From positions 310,001-374,000 of the forward strand of contig NW_026515545.1 of the NCBI RefSeq assembly GCF_014898815.1: DNA of 64,000 bases, given 5' to 3'. Positions 47,164-61,400 of this stretch are shown here, piece by piece (the first letter of the stretch is position 1; each line of letters opens with the position of its first letter). The position numbers and the translations under genes are program-made. The notes below the pieces were generated by a model. It worked only from the letters and a program-made list of their open reading frames with translations. It had not been told where the DNA came from and ran no database searches. Source of the stretch: Panonychus citri (lineage: Eukaryota; Arthropoda; Arachnida; Trombidiformes; Tetranychidae).

Positions 47164-47768
47164 GAAGTGCTTCATATAAATGGGGATCAAAAGGAGGTTT
47201 AATTTTGTTTACATTTCCTGATAAAAAGTTGGATACAAAAAATGATCACATTTCGATAACTTTTTCAACTGAATCAGATAATTGTGTCTTATTTCGTGTT
47301 GATAGTGGATCAAGTAATGATTACATGGAACTGTCAATATTTGATGGAACCATCTTGATGGTTTACAATCTGGGAACGGAAGATCATGACATTGGTCAAT
47401 TAGATGTAAAGGTGAACGATGGTAAAGTCCATTCAGTCCGTTTTACCCGAATCGGGCCCAATTCAACAATCCAAGTAGATAATCACAATTTAGTTAGGAA
47501 AACACCATCAGGTGGGAGACAATTAACTGTATTTAATAGTCATCATAAAATTCAAATCGGTGGTAAAATGAATACAGCTAAAGAGACCCTGGAGAAGCCA
47601 TTTACTGGCATAATATCAGGATTACTTTATAATGGTTACCGTTTGTTAGATTTGGCAATGGAAACTGACCCAAGGATTGAGGTTAAAGGTGATGTACTTT
47701 TAGTGACCAGTACTGGTAAATCATCTCATAAAGAATCAAGGGATAAATTAGAGTCGCAAAATCAAAAG
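47164..47768 (+). CDS. Nrx-1: Neurexin-1 exon: LNS6
   Basis: Single-exon LNS6, the domain that in vertebrates binds neuroligins, LRRTMs and cerebellins. Segments: SYKWGSKGGLILFTFPDKK, NDHISITFSTESDNCVLFRVD, DYMELSIFDGTILMVYNLG, NDGKVHSVRFTRIGPNSTIQV, RQLTVFNSHHKIQIGGK and PFTGIISGLLYNG. At the vertebrate splice-site-4 position (between RKTPSGG and RQLTVF) there is neither an insert nor an intron, so this LNS6 appears fixed in the insert-free form. The donor AAG|GTAATT is weaker than the others. Confidence 0.93.
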
Positions 47769-47848
47769 GTAATTAAAATGTCAAATCAATCGAAATTTAT
47801 TTCTATTGTAAATCAAGTAATCTAATTGTTTTGTTTACTTTTAAACAG

Positions 47849-48868
47849 GAAAATCTCGGTGAAAATAGTTCATCAAACAAGGAAAACACTGATTCTTTAA
47901 TTTTCTCAGGTGAAGGATCAGGAGATTGTTTCGATGGCAATGATGACGATGATGATGGTTGTGAAATTAAAACAGTTAAAGAAACCGAGATCGATGAGCT
48001 TATTACACCCAAATTAGTTGAGATGAGCGTTAAACCGACCCAATCAACATGGACAAGTGACCCTCGTTCAAGCTGGTCAAGTGTAACCACTGAATCTTCA
48101 GCAAGTCGTCCATGTAAATCTGATGTTGAAGATTGTTCTGGTTCAAATTTAAATCTTCCAAATCCTCCAATAAGCTCAACAATCGGCTTGACCAGAGAAA
48201 TAACTTCAACAAGTTCCCCGCAAACACTTGACCGATCATCAACTCCAACCAGTACAAGTATTTTTCCTTGGACGGAATCAGTTGAAAGGTCAACCTATGG
48301 ATGGTATAAACATGAAACATCAACCTTGAACCCATCGAAATTATATCCGAAAATATCTTCACCGATCCAATATCCGCCGATGCGACCAAAACCTCAAACA
48401 CCCACTCGACCAACGGGCAGACCTCCAATAATTGATGTTCCTATTCCAAGTAAACCTTACCTGCCAATGGATAAACCAAATCATCCAACGACAATTAACC
48501 AACAAGAAAAGCCCAAAGCTAAAACAAGCGGTCCAAGTGCCGATAATACCGCTTTGCTTATTGGCCTGGTTGCGATCACTTTAATTATAATCGTAGTTTT
48601 AACACCGATGATATTTTACTCATATATAAGATATCAAAATGAACGTTACTACAAAGAGCATCCAGTTAATGGATCAATGATTTCCAATGATTTAAATCGA
48701 GTTAAATTTAATCCAGTTACCGGAGTACCGACGATTATAACCAACGAGGTTGATCTTGATGGTTCTAATATGTACCATGGGTCATCTCGATCAAATGTAT
48801 CTCACATTTTATCACCAGAAACAGCGAAAAATTCAAAAAAGAAAGACAATCGCGAGTGGTACGTGTAA
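47849..48868 (+). CDS. Nrx-1: Neurexin-1 last exon: stalk, transmembrane segment, PDZ-binding tail
   Basis: 340 residues including the stop. An acidic stalk holds two small cysteine loops (C-FDGNDDDDDG-C at 47927-47962 and C-KSDVED-C at 48113-48136), each next to SG dipeptides (SGEGSGD; SGSN). A long Ser/Thr/Pro-rich mucin-like stretch follows. The transmembrane segment is ALLIGLVAITLIIIVVL plus TPMIFYSYI. The cytoplasmic tail of about 95 residues ends NREWYV, the class II PDZ ligand of neurexins (CASK, Mint partners). It joins LNS6 through an 80-nt intron. The stop is TAA at 48866-48868. Confidence 0.93.
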   Translation, partial: ENLGENSSSNKENTDSLIFSGEGSGDCFDGNDDDDDGCEIKTVKETEIDELITPKLVEMSVKPTQSTWTSDPRSSWSSVTTESSASRPCKSDVEDCSGSNLNLPNPPISSTIGLTREITSTSSPQTLDRSSTPTSTSIFPWTESVERSTYGWYKHETSTLNPSKLYPKISSPIQYPPMRPKPQTPTRPTGRPPIIDVPIPSKPYLPMDKPNHPTTINQQEKPKAKTSGPSADNTALLIGLVAITLIIIVVLTPMIFYSYIRYQNERYYKEHPVNGSMISNDLNRVKFNPVTGVPTIITNEVDLDGSNMYHGSSRSNVSHILSPETAKNSKKKDNREWYV

Positions 48869-51233
48869 ATCAACTAATTGTGATTTAATTGTAACCACCA
48901 AACATCATTTGGTTTTGGAAGAAAAAAAAAATTCAATTCTGTAAATATCTTATATTTATTTTCTTATTGGATTGGAAGTGCCGTAAACTTTTTCTTTTGC
49001 AAACTAATCAGAAAATTAAACGATATTTAATCACAAGCAATCAAAGTCTACAATTAAATTATTCAACTATATTCCCATAACAATTTACAACACCAATTAG
49101 ACTTAATTGAATTGTCTTATAATTAGTGGTGTGAAATTAAACGATTGCTCCTGATTGTACGATAAAATCGCGCTAAATTGTTACCATAATCAGTGTTGAT
49201 TACTGTCTCATTAGAACAGTTAAATTGTCACAATTAGTTCACTTAACTGTGAAATTAAATTGTGAACATTTTTCAATCTCAATTAAGTTAAATCAAGAAC
49301 AAACAATAATTGCTAATAAACAAATTAACTATCGTAATGAATTTAAATTTGTAGTTTAATGAAAACAAATTCACTTAGAGGTTAATTATTGTAATCTAAT
49401 TATTAATTAAGTTAACTTGATCATTTAGATTGATCAATATTATGGAAAGTTAAGAGAAAATCTTTTAATTGTTAATCTTTGATTATTTTCTCAGTCCATT
49501 GATTGATTGGTAAACGAAAGGATAAAAATACTTTTTGTTTTGGTTAAATCTAATTATGGAAAAACTTTTATCACAATTAATTGTGTTTCTAAATACAATA
49601 GATTCCGTGATTGTTGAATTATTTTTCAATTGGTTAGAAAGCTTTTGGTTTCATCTTAACACTCAGTTGATTATCATGATTATCATGACAATGAATATCA
49701 ACAGGTAATGAGGCTTATTAACACTCAAGCTAAACCAAGTGTGTGAAAGAGTCAACATCATGTATGATAATATCACTGATGATGAAGACAATGAAGATGA
49801 AGAAGAAAAAAAAATTGTAATTGTTTCAAGTCAGAAATTCAGTCAGTAGAGTGACCTTAAACACGCTGGGCCTACGACGATTTGGTTCCAGTAGCTTGGA
49901 AAAAGTTCATGCTAACGAATCACCATATTGATATTTAAATGGTTTCGAGAGTGATTTATTAATGTCCACTACTTAGCGATGACCATCATCCCGATGAGAG
50001 GAAGATGAATAATTATAATTTCATAATAAATATTCAGTGTTCTTGAAAAAAGGTCAATTGAAAATTAGGTTGAAGTTATATAAGTGGGAGGATGAGCGTT
50101 AAATGGTCAAGCGATTTCATGATGAGAGGAAAATTATAATAATAAAGTTTTCCTGAGAATCCTGATATTTTCATGATTAACAATTCAAACAATTAGATGC
50201 CTGTTGATTGAAGATTAAATAACAATTGACAAGATGATTGAGAATCAATTTTTTCTGTCTTCACTTTTCATTGAGATTGAAATTGTGAAATCAATAATAA
50301 TAATAATGACCAACAGTCAGTTAGTTTAATTGTAAACAATTAGTAAACAAGTTTCTCATCTTATTGTTGTCTAAATTGTGATGATGTTAAAAATAATTAA
50401 CATTGTTTACTAATGAAGATAATGATGATTAAGCCATTTGAAGGTTTACCAAAGGTTTTCTGGTTTATGTTCAGCTTCATTTGTCAACAATCATCAATCA
50501 ATTTTACAATTTAGTTCCAGATGATATGTGTAGTTTTATCATCCTCATCCTTCAGGCATCATCATCATCATCATCCTCATCATCATCAACTTTCATCTTC
50601 ATCCTCATTATCCTGTGACACCTTTTCGGCTTTGACACTTATCCTTGTTTATCGTTAAATCTCCGGAAGTATAAATTCAATGATTGGAAACGATAACCTG
50701 ATCGTAATTGAAATATTCCGGATCAATAAAACATTATCATGATTGTGGATTCGGTTGATGGAAATTTTCAACTTTTTAAATTGTCAAACTTTCACTTTAC
50801 ACCATGTTGATTGTTTCAATTCATTTGATGACAAAAGAAATTTAATTTAATAAAAGATTTGTTGTTGTTATTATCTTTCTCCCTCTTCAGTTTCCTCATG
50901 TAATCTCACTGAATTACAATCAATGAAATTCAAGTGAACCGAGATTACAAAAAAAAATTGAATGAACAATATTAATTAACAACAAGTTCATCAAATGTAA
51001 AGATAATAACGTGCAAATACATTTAGCTCATGCTAACAATTTAATTAGTATTAACTTGTTTTGATTAACAAAAACTTTTTGTTATTGAATCAAATAGTTA
51101 AGGTGAAATATAACAATTAAGGTTATTAGTCCCTTTTATTGTGATGATATCATTTCTTTTCATGTTTATCCTCATCACTTTCACTTTTATCATTAATATC
51201 ATTTGAATCTCACTGGTGATATATTGTTGTTGT

Positions 51234-51267
<34 letters not shown>

Positions 51268-54200
51268 GGTGATGATGGCCTCTTCCATCCGGTCCTCTGT
51301 CAATAAAATTAACCCCAAATTCAGAAGCCATATCATTAAGCGTATCTCATGTAATTATGATGCTATTTGATGTTATTTAGATGATGTTGTTGACTGTTGA
51401 TCATCATGGTGATGAGGTGGAGTCGATTAGGAGGAAACTGTAAGAGGAAATAAGGAAAAAAGTTCAGAAAAAGTTATCAACATGATTACCAGAATTTTTA
51501 AGTTAATTGGAAGAGAAACAATTTAAAAATTTTATGTTCATTTGAATTTTGTTGTTTTTTTTTCATTACTTGCAATCATTTTAATCAATGTTTGACCGCA
51601 ACTGATTTAAGTCATGCTATTAAGACGAGATTGTGATTGATTATAATCATCATCAGGCTTTCAGATGATTCTTGACTTGATTGTGAAGTTGGAAAACAAA
51701 ATTTTCTACCGATAATTTAAATTGTGATGGATAATTGGAATTGATTAGTTGTAATGGTCACTTTTCTGGTCATTTTTGTGTTGTTTCCAAGTCCTTCTCA
51801 TGTGAATTAGGCTTAATTGTAATGACCTAATCATCAGTTGATTATCGTCTTATTAATAGATGTTGATTAACTGATTGAACAGGATAATTGCAACAGGAAG
51901 ATGATCATTGAAGTTTGAGTGTTAAACTGAATCACAATTAACTTAACCATGAATAATTTTGATGATCAGATGAATTAACTGTGAAGATATAAAAAAATAT
52001 TAATACAAAAATAAATGACTAATGATTAAATTAAGATAAATAAACCATAACAATTAAAGAAAATCCAAATTGATGACAAAACAATCAAAAAGTAATAATA
52101 AAACTACCAACAAGTGATTAGTAGTTGTTCAACTAATTTATTACATTAATTTGATTGAGTTCATTTATGGTTTCATGAGTTTTCAATTGTTTTCATATAT
52201 TAAATTAATTGTTTCTCGTTCAAGTAATTTAAAAACAATCACAATAATCGGATTGTCAGACTGATTAAATTGCTGTTAATTGTGATTAGCTTGGTTAATG
52301 ATTGGACCTGGAAAGGTTTTTTTTTTGTTAACTGGATTACATTGGTTTAATGGTCGTAAATTAAAAACAATCAACTGATTTAATAACTGAAAAATCAGCT
52401 GATTGTTGCGATATTACTTACGAAAGGAATTATTTATATTCGAGGTTCAACTAATTAACTTGGAATCAAATTAAAATGATTAAAGCCGAAAAGTGTATTA
52501 AAAGAAAAGAGCTTAATTGTGACAGGAAGACCAATTGATAAATTCAAATTAATTGTTCACAATTAAGAAAGTAAAGAGCTGATATTAGGCCAAGGTTTTT
52601 CTGGTTATTATCTTAATGATAAGAGGCCTGGGTGAGTTATAACAATTTAAACTAAATTAAGTTGATTCATGATTGTGAATCATTTCTGTTAATTTAAATC
52701 AATCAAATTAAATCATCATCATCATTATAATCAAGAGGAAGAGGCAACAAATAATAATATTAAACAATAAATCATATGTTGATAGTATTCATATGATATG
52801 AAAAACTTTGAATGAGAAAAGTAAATTGTTGATAATAATTTGATTTCTTTTCATACTCTAGGGTTGGTGATTAACAGTGAGAAACAATTAACTGATTAAT
52901 TTGTGATATCATATTATATTTTTTGTTGTTAATTCTAAACAATAATGATAATCATATTAACGATAATTAAATTGAGGTCAAAACAATGATTAATAATAAA
53001 CTAATAACTTTTTTTTTTCGTTTAATTGTAATAATCAATTGAGCTTCGTAATTCATTCATAAGCTTTTAAAGATTTTAATAGTTACTGTTATAACCAAGG
53101 TTTATCTCGTTACGGAATATAAATTTGACACTTTATTTATTATCGTTTAATTATGATTATCAAGTTGATTGTGAAGAGAGAAAAAAAATTTTGTTCGTTA
53201 CTGTAAATAGTATATACCTTGATATGGATTAATGTTGTTGTTGTTATTGTAAATTGTTACTCTTGATGATCATGTTGATTGAGTTTCATGTTGATGATGC
53301 TCAGTGTTTTGTATCTCGCTTGTCAACATTAACGGATGACACGTTTTTTTTTCAATTGGTGAAATTACCTGATTGATGAGAGTGAGTGAGAGAGAGAGAG
53401 AGAAAGTTTTTGATAGTAACTGTAAAAAAAAAGGTTAGCCTTTAGTGAATTTAAATGTAGTATCAACAGAATCTTTTACATTCACCTGTATTTAGGACAA
53501 AGTGAAGTTAAAATGTTCAATTGGAAATGTCTTGTTGAGATGATGCCTTGTTTGTGATGATGAAGGTACAGGCTCAGGCTCACGGTAGGTTGACTTTTGA
53601 TGACAGGGAAGATTATGTTTAAATAGAAAGATAAAAAGAAAGAGGATATTCGATGATGATGATGATGATAATGATGATAGAAACCAAGGTTGTGCTTAAT
53701 AAACGAAGGGGAAACCAATTGATGATGAAAGTTGTTGTTGATGTTGTTGTGTTAATGACGTTTTCCTTTAACTGTTTCATATGAAATCTCATTCAAAGAA
53801 ATACCTTTTTTACATTCTCTACATGATGGAATTGAAAAGAAATGAAAAAATATTAAAATTGTTTACTGGTTGAAATTTCATTGAGTTGAAGTAATCAATT
53901 CAGTTGTTTGTATATTAAGGGTGTGGATCTTGTAATATGAACATTGGAAAAGTTTTTACCTTTGAGAAAAATCCTTGTATATGTAACCATGGACGAGAGT
54001 AAATATAATAATATGAATGGAAAGGATAATTAATCGACTAGAGATGACACGATTGATGACAATTGGAAATTGAACAAGAGCTAATTGAGTGAAATTAGAA
54101 AACTGATTGGAGATTGAGTTGATTGTTTCACTTTGTTAACAATCAGCATCTGATTATCAGATTGCGAAAATTAAAAGTGATAAAAAAATTGAATCTTTTC

Positions 54201-54930
54201 TTTTGGCGGGTCATCCAAATTTGTTTTTTATTTCCTCACCTAAAGAGAGTTAATTGTTTGTTAATCAGTTGTAATTTTCATTTTCTTAAATTGTATTGAA
54301 AAGAAAATATTAAGATTCTAAAAGAAAATGGAAGATAAAGATGAACAATCAGCTGATCTAATTTACGTTGTTTTTTTCTTGTAAATATTAACTGTTTCTC
54401 TTGAAATTATCATGTGAATTCTGTAAATTGTTAATCTCTGGACAATATTGCCTACAATTGGTTAATTCTCGTTTAATTGTGATTAGTGGTTGTAATAGTA
54501 AATAACGTTGATTAACACACGCCCTGAAGTGGTAATATTCATGATGGAAAGAGAGTGAGAATGAAGAGAGAGAATGAGAGTGGGAGAGAGAGAGAGAGAG
54601 AGTTCCGACTCATTCGTAAGTTGAGTAACTTGAATGAGAATTATATTCACATTTGATATTGAGTTTCCACCACGAATATTTCTCAATCTTTAATATTCTT
54701 TATTTTCTTTCGTTCGATTTGTTTTAATTTCTTTATTATTTTTTCTCTCTCTCCATTTACATCATAATTTTTCCTTCTTTTCTTTTAACTCACCTTGATT
54801 CTATTTCTTAAAGTTTTTCATCGATTCTCATTCTTTCGGTGTGTCTTGTGTTCACCTTTATTGAACACACTCATTTCCATAGGAATATCATCAACGTTTT
54901 ATCATCACCATCATCATCTAATTGTTAATC
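48869..54930. other. Intergenic region after neurexin
   Basis: No gene is recognised. Candidate AATAAA signals for neurexin lie downstream (for example about 49315). A (GTG/ATG) run at about 51227-51272 would encode poly-His on the minus strand and is treated as low complexity. Short GA runs occur at about 53390 and 54586. Confidence 0.6.
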
Positions 54931-55476
54931 ATGGTTGTTATTTATACTCTAATTGTTTTACTTACCTATTCTGTTTATACAATTGAAGGTAATCCATTGT
55001 TACAAGGATGTGTTTTACAATCATCTCTCGCCATTACTGAATGTGAACGCGATATCCGTTTCCGATTTGGTTATGCCAATAATACTGCCACTGATTGTTG
55101 TGTCTATTGGGGTTTATATGATTGTTTCCAGGATGAATTAGCTCGTCGTTGTCCATCTGAACGTGTCAACGATTTAACCCGATATTTACATGCCGATCAT
55201 ACAATTAAGGTGACCGCTGATTGTAAGCGTTTCCCTTCACGATTCTGGTGTGAATTACACTTCATTGGATTCTGGTTCAGCATGATATTCATTATATTGG
55301 CGATAATTGTGTTCATTGTGATTGTTGTGTTTATTGTTCTGTTCTTGAAAAGAAGATTTCTCCGACGAAAGGACCATCGTCGACCATTGACCACAACAAT
55401 TAACAATGCAGCGAATAACACTAAACAATTAAGAACCGAAGCTCCTTTGGCTAATAGTAAAATCGATGATCTTTAG
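54931..55476 (+). CDS. Small cysteine-rich single-pass membrane protein, unrecognised
   Basis: 181 residues in one open exon, starting at an ATG with good context (aatcATGG). A signal peptide (about residues 1-19, VVIYTLIVLLTYSVYTIEG) is followed by an ectodomain of about 90 residues with eight cysteines (GCVLQ, ECERD, DCCVYWGLYDC, RCPSE, DCKRF, WCELH) and one NNT glycosylation site. A transmembrane segment of about 25 residues (FWFSMIFIILAIIVFIVIVV) comes next. The short basic cytoplasmic tail (KRRFLRRKDHRR) ends in IDDL. The even number of cysteines suggests four disulfides. The family name is unknown to me; it could be a surface receptor or helper. The frame is clean and codon use is like that of neurexin, so it is probably a real host gene, possibly with an upstream 5'-UTR exon. 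Confidence 0.72.
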   Translation: MVVIYTLIVLLTYSVYTIEGNPLLQGCVLQSSLAITECERDIRFRFGYANNTATDCCVYWGLYDCFQDELARRCPSERVNDLTRYLHADHTIKVTADCKRFPSRFWCELHFIGFWFSMIFIILAIIVFIVIVVFIVLFLKRRFLRRKDHRRPLTTTINNAANNTKQLRTEAPLANSKIDDL

Positions 55477-58400
55477 ATTTTCAATGTCAACAACAATTCC
55501 AATTAGAGATTTTCTCAGTTATTATCATTACAATTTACCTGCGATTTTCCAATTTTACATATTATTATCAATTTTATCTGATTAGTTTTAATTATGATGA
55601 CAAGAGACAAGCAATTAATTCATCTTTCTAATTGCTGCTTTTTTACTGTTTCAATATCATTATTAACTTTTTTTTTGTTCATAAGGAAAACACAATTAAC
55701 ACAATCACACACATTGGAAATATAATGAAGCACAACTTGTCTCAAACTACAACAATTAACTTCATCAAGTCATCATCATTTATAATACACAGTAATTACC
55801 ATCATCGTCATCAGCATCATCATAATCATCATCATCAACAATTATCATTTGCCATCAATTGACAACAATTCACCATAATCAACATTAATCATTGAAAACC
55901 AATCAATATCCAAGTGACCTTAACAGTTTGATCCCTTATTTTAGGTTTTTTTTTTCTTGATTGTTACAATTACCACATGAACAAAATCAACAAATTGGTC
56001 AATTTATTACAATCCCACCTGAATGAAACTTTGATTGTGATGTGACAAAAAAAAAGTAAATCAACATGTTGATTGTTACAATTAAAAGGATGGAAAAGAG
56101 TCCCAAAGGTGATGAAGAGGAAGATGATTATTAACCATATGAATACAAACCAACCTGATGATGATTAAGTTAATTCTTGCCGTTAATTTGCTACGATTAA
56201 CCATCAAGCAATCGCCTCACAACAATCAAAGTTAATCAACGACAATCATTAAATTGCCCTTTTTCATTACAATTAAGAGTCTTCTCTAGTCATCCAAAGA
56301 TTCATCATCCATTGTTATCATCGTAATCATCATAATCATCATCATAATTTAAATCATAATCTTAATCATCACCAATTATAATTTAGAATCCAATATAATC
56401 TTAAGTTAGTTAATATCCTTTTTCCTTGAGCAGGTCTCGTTAATCAACTAAATCATAATCATAATCAACTTTTTTTTCATTACTTTCGAAAGCTTTAATA
56501 CCAAAGTATTTGTATTCCAAATGATTAACTAATTGTTAATAATTTATATTCACAATTACCTTTTTGTACTATGTAAGGTCAGGTCATCGTTTCTGTTTTA
56601 TGTTCAATTAGTTTCAAACTTTTCAATATATATTGATGATTATGATTATGATTACAATTATGATTATGAAATTGTTAAATTAAGAGAGAGTAACAATTAA
56701 TATTCACAATTTATAATCAATTCATTGACTTAAATCTCAAATTGATTGTCATCAAATTAATTTTTCTCCCTTTTTCTTGTACAATTACAATTCCAAATCA
56801 TCATTAACTTTATTATCTCATCAGTAAATTTTGGTATTAATTGTTTCGGTCACAATCAAGATCATCTTAATGTTCATCCCAAAGATAATCATCTTCAAGA
56901 ATCACAAAAGATACAAATTAATTTAAATTACAATCAGAAAAAAGATAATCAATTAGGAAAGATTACTTTTAATTGTTTGGACAATTAATAAAAAAAGGAG
57001 AATCAACTTTTCTCATTGTATCTTTTATATTAATCAACTTTTGCTACAATTTAATTGACATTAACTTTTTTGTATCATCAAACAATCAACATAATAATAT
57101 CAACCCAAGAACAAATTAAATATCAAACTGCCCAACAATCAACGAAATCACAGCAATTAACAAAAAATGAACTTGTTTTTGTATTTCTAATTGTGAACAA
57201 CAATCAACCACAATATTTATTTGTCATTGAACAACAACAGCAACAACAACAATTAACTAATTGTCACTCCTCTGCCTTATAAATTCACAAATAAAATACA
57301 AAATCAAAAGATGAGAAAAAAACAATTGACAAATATCTCGTTCAATTTATTTACCTTTTCAACAATTAGTTGATTATCCAGGCCTAATAAACTGTTATTT
57401 GAAACCTTAATTTAGATATGATAAAACATAGAGAGTAGATTAATCAACCAACCATTAGTTAATTGGTAAATTAACTTTAAATTAACTGTAACCAAAGTGA
57501 TTAAATATGATAATCATTATTTACCTTGGTTCCTTGTTTAATTGTCTGGGTTTTAATTTCTTCCAACCAGAATTAACTTATAATCATAGTATCTGATTGC
57601 ATTGACAATTAGTTGATTAGTTAATTATTAATGGTCAGTTAATTGTGTTAGTTAACTTTTGAAAAAGTTTTTCCATTCTAATTGTAACTAATTATGGCGC
57701 CAATTTCATTGATTCGTAAATTGTGATTAAGACAAAATTAATTCTCTTATTACATTATATTGTTTTCCTTTCCTCTCTTAATTAAATTAACCTTGATTAA
57801 CTATTTATTATGACTAATTATATGTCTCATCATCGACATCACTGATCAACAATTAACTTTAATTTGATTGTCAACCATTTTCAATTACAATGGTTAAGTG
57901 TAAATGTATTTCTCCTTTGGTTTCCTATTGAGCAGTAAGTTTACAATTACAATTACGATTCAATTGTAAACAATTATTACTCATTGATATGGTTTTAATT
58001 GTTAATTATCAAAAACATCATTTTGTTAACCATTTATGGTTAAGTTTGTATATATACACTAGGGAAGTGAAATTAAAGTTACCTTAACAACTGAATTAAA
58101 ATAAATTATGTTGTAATTATCTTCCTGTGATTTAATGTTATTTAGATTTAATTTGATATGGTTAATAAGGTAAATATTGAGTTAATTGTTGACTATTGGA
58201 CTTTACCTGTTGATTAGATTTGTAAACTTGTTAAAGTCACAATTTAATCAAATTTACCTTTTCCATCATTGGTTTTATATTAATAAATTTTTCTTTATTG
58301 GTGATTAATTAAGTTAATTGTCGATTATGGTGATTAACTTAATCACAAACCTTTCATCAAATAATACAAATTATCAAGTTAATTAATGAGATACTTGTTC

Positions 58401-61400
58401 AAATAAGTAAACAAATTGGCCTTTTCTTTTAATTGTTATCATTAGTTAATGTTTCAATTGTAAATTAAACAACAATTTAACTCTTAACATTTTGATTACA
58501 ATTTGATATTTAAAACCAACATAAACAATTTACCATTTTATTTAATGTGGGTTAATTGTGAACACTTAGTGGTAAAAAAAAAGGTAGATTACCTTGATTA
58601 CAATTAGGTTTAAATTGGAAACCAAATTAACTTAACAATTTACTTTCTATTATTAAAGATATAACAATTTAAGCTCATATTTAAACAATAATTCAATTGT
58701 GATCATGATCAAAATGAATCTTCATCGCTCATGATTAATTGTTGATCAAATTCAGAGGAATCAGTAAACTTTTTCTTATCCACTTTTGTAACAATTAACT
58801 AATTCCTCCTTCTCCTCTTAATTACTTTCTACCATTTTAATCACCAACAAGGTTACATGATCCAAATTAAATGTTAACTGTTCCATAAACATGAACCATT
58901 TAATCAACAATTTGAAAATGATTCTGTTGTTCAAACTAATCACAATTAGAAGTGTTCCCAAACTAAATCAAAAAGAAAAGTCTTCATAACAATCAACTAA
59001 TCACAATAACAAGACAATTACACAATCCGGAAATATGAGGCTTAGAAAATCAATTTAACTGTTGACAATTAACAATTTTTTAAGTTTAACATAAAATGCA
59101 AATCAAATTGGTTGAAGTTTAATTGATTGATTAGAAACATGCAAATCTATCTTTAAATTGGATCCACAATTAAAGTTAATTGTGTTAACAATTTACCTCT
59201 CTGTTGGGGTGGACAATTTGATTCCTAATCAAAAGTTAATTGACTAATTGGCGGGATAATTAAAGTTTTATCACAAATAATTATCACTTCTTGTTAATCA
59301 CCCAATCAATTTATTACAATCAAGGTAAACATATAATACAATCATAACAATAACAACAATTTAATCAGGACAAATTGTTAAACTAACATAAAAGTTGCAA
59401 TTTAAATCAACTCGTAGCCCCAAGGTTGTCAAAATTAAAGATTAGCAAACAATTTAAGTTAATTTACTTTCCTTTCTTGATTGTATTCATCATCTATATT
59501 TCATAATTTGTTGATCAACAACAATTTACTTAATTATCACCACTATTACATATTAATAATATGCTAATTGTAAGCAAATCTCAATGAAATGATCAACTAA
59601 TTACTGATTATGATTCTTAATTTGGATAAAACTTTTGTTCATCACAATTAACTTTAGATTCACAATTGATTTTATATGTAAAACTTAATTGTGATCACAA
59701 TCAATTTACTTTCGTTTTTACAATTAGTTGATTAACTTTCATCTCTACCTTTTGTTTTATACATTTATTATATTTGATCAATAGTCAATTGAGATTAATA
59801 AACTTTGGTTGCTTAGCTAAATTGTCCAGAGTTAATTAATATCAATTGTTATTGTTTACAATTAAAAATGATTATATTGTTGACCTTTGATTAGATTGAT
59901 TAGTTAATAAACTTGTTAATTGAAATAATCCTTAATTGCTGCAAGGTTTATGTTAAATTGTATTATGTTGACTTGTTGTTGTTGATTGTTGTGTTAATTA
60001 ATTTTGATTAACTTGAGATATTTGATTCAATCCTTACGGCAGTTAATCAACATATTGTTTTATATTGCAAATGATTTAATATCAATTTCAAGTTTACTTT
60101 AATTTCTTGTTAATTGTTGAGTAAATTGTGTTTTTAATCACCAATTGATTACCGTTACAATTTGTTTTCTCAGTGAGTCATTTTGATTGTGATGATTTAA
60201 TCATAGAGGAAATTGACTTACTCATCTTAATTGTAATCATATTGTTGTCATCTTAATTGTCAACAATCACTTGACAATCATACATGATATGAATAACATT
60301 TAATCATGGAATCATCTGAATTAATCTTATCAACAATTAACTCTATCATCTTTTTATCCTTTAATTTGTTTACTAATTTTTTTGGCCATTTAATGATAAA
60401 CCAGTCAATCAAAATGATTTACATCAAATTAAATTAACTTTCTTTCGAGTTGATTTGTTAATAACAATTAAGCTTCTCGAAAAATTTGATTAACCAAAAA
60501 TAAGGTTAGGTCAAGGTAAACATTTTAGTTTAAGGCTGAATAATTAAACCATTTGATTGTTAATTAACGGTAATCAAAAGATATGCTTGTCATTGAGAGT
60601 TAATTTCAAAAGTGACAACAATTAGCTTCCCATTAATTAGTTAATTGCGATGAGAATCAAACTTAATCAGTCGTTGAATCAAAATGATGAAAAAAAAGTT
60701 TTCCAATCTTATTGATTATTGATTATTTTTTTTCATTCTGATTTCAATCTAAATTGTTAATCAATCAAGGATTTTTAATTTTGATTTAATTGTTGTTCAC
60801 CAAAAAAAGAAAGGCTGAAATAACATTGAACAATTTAATTTAATTGCCAACAATCAAGTGAGAGGTTATATATTGAAAATAATCATAATTTGCGTCTGAA
60901 TTAACTAATTGTTGATGTCACTTGTTAATTCAATTGTTGTTTTTAATTACTTAACCTTGATCATTTCAAGTTGATTAAAAATAGTAACTAAAAACAAAAT
61001 TGAAATTGAAATAATCAAATCAATCAATTTCACTGATTAGTTAATTAAAACTCGCCAATAATTTAATCAAAATTTACACCTGATTGTAACTGTTGATTTG
61101 TAATTTAAAATCAATTGTTGATCAATCAACGATATTACAGATGATTAAGAAAAGGAAACAATTAATGTCACTCAATTCTTGGTTAGTTAATTGTGTAGGC
61201 GTGATAACTAAATTGTAAGTTTTATGAAAATCCGATGATGAAAACTGTTAATTGTTGTTCAGTTGATTGTGATTAAATTTTATTATCGTGATGACAATTT
61301 TCAAGGATAAATTATTACCAATTGTTTTAAATCATATTAATGAATGAAAAAAAGGGAAACTTGATTAACAACAATTAAACCATTGATAATTTTTTCACAG

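Noticed and set aside
51098..51331. Minus-strand exon with a poly-His tract (starts MASEFGVNF)
   Set aside because: The first residues look coding, and a GTGAGA donor is possible, but the acceptor is poor and the rest is a trinucleotide repeat; not enough support.
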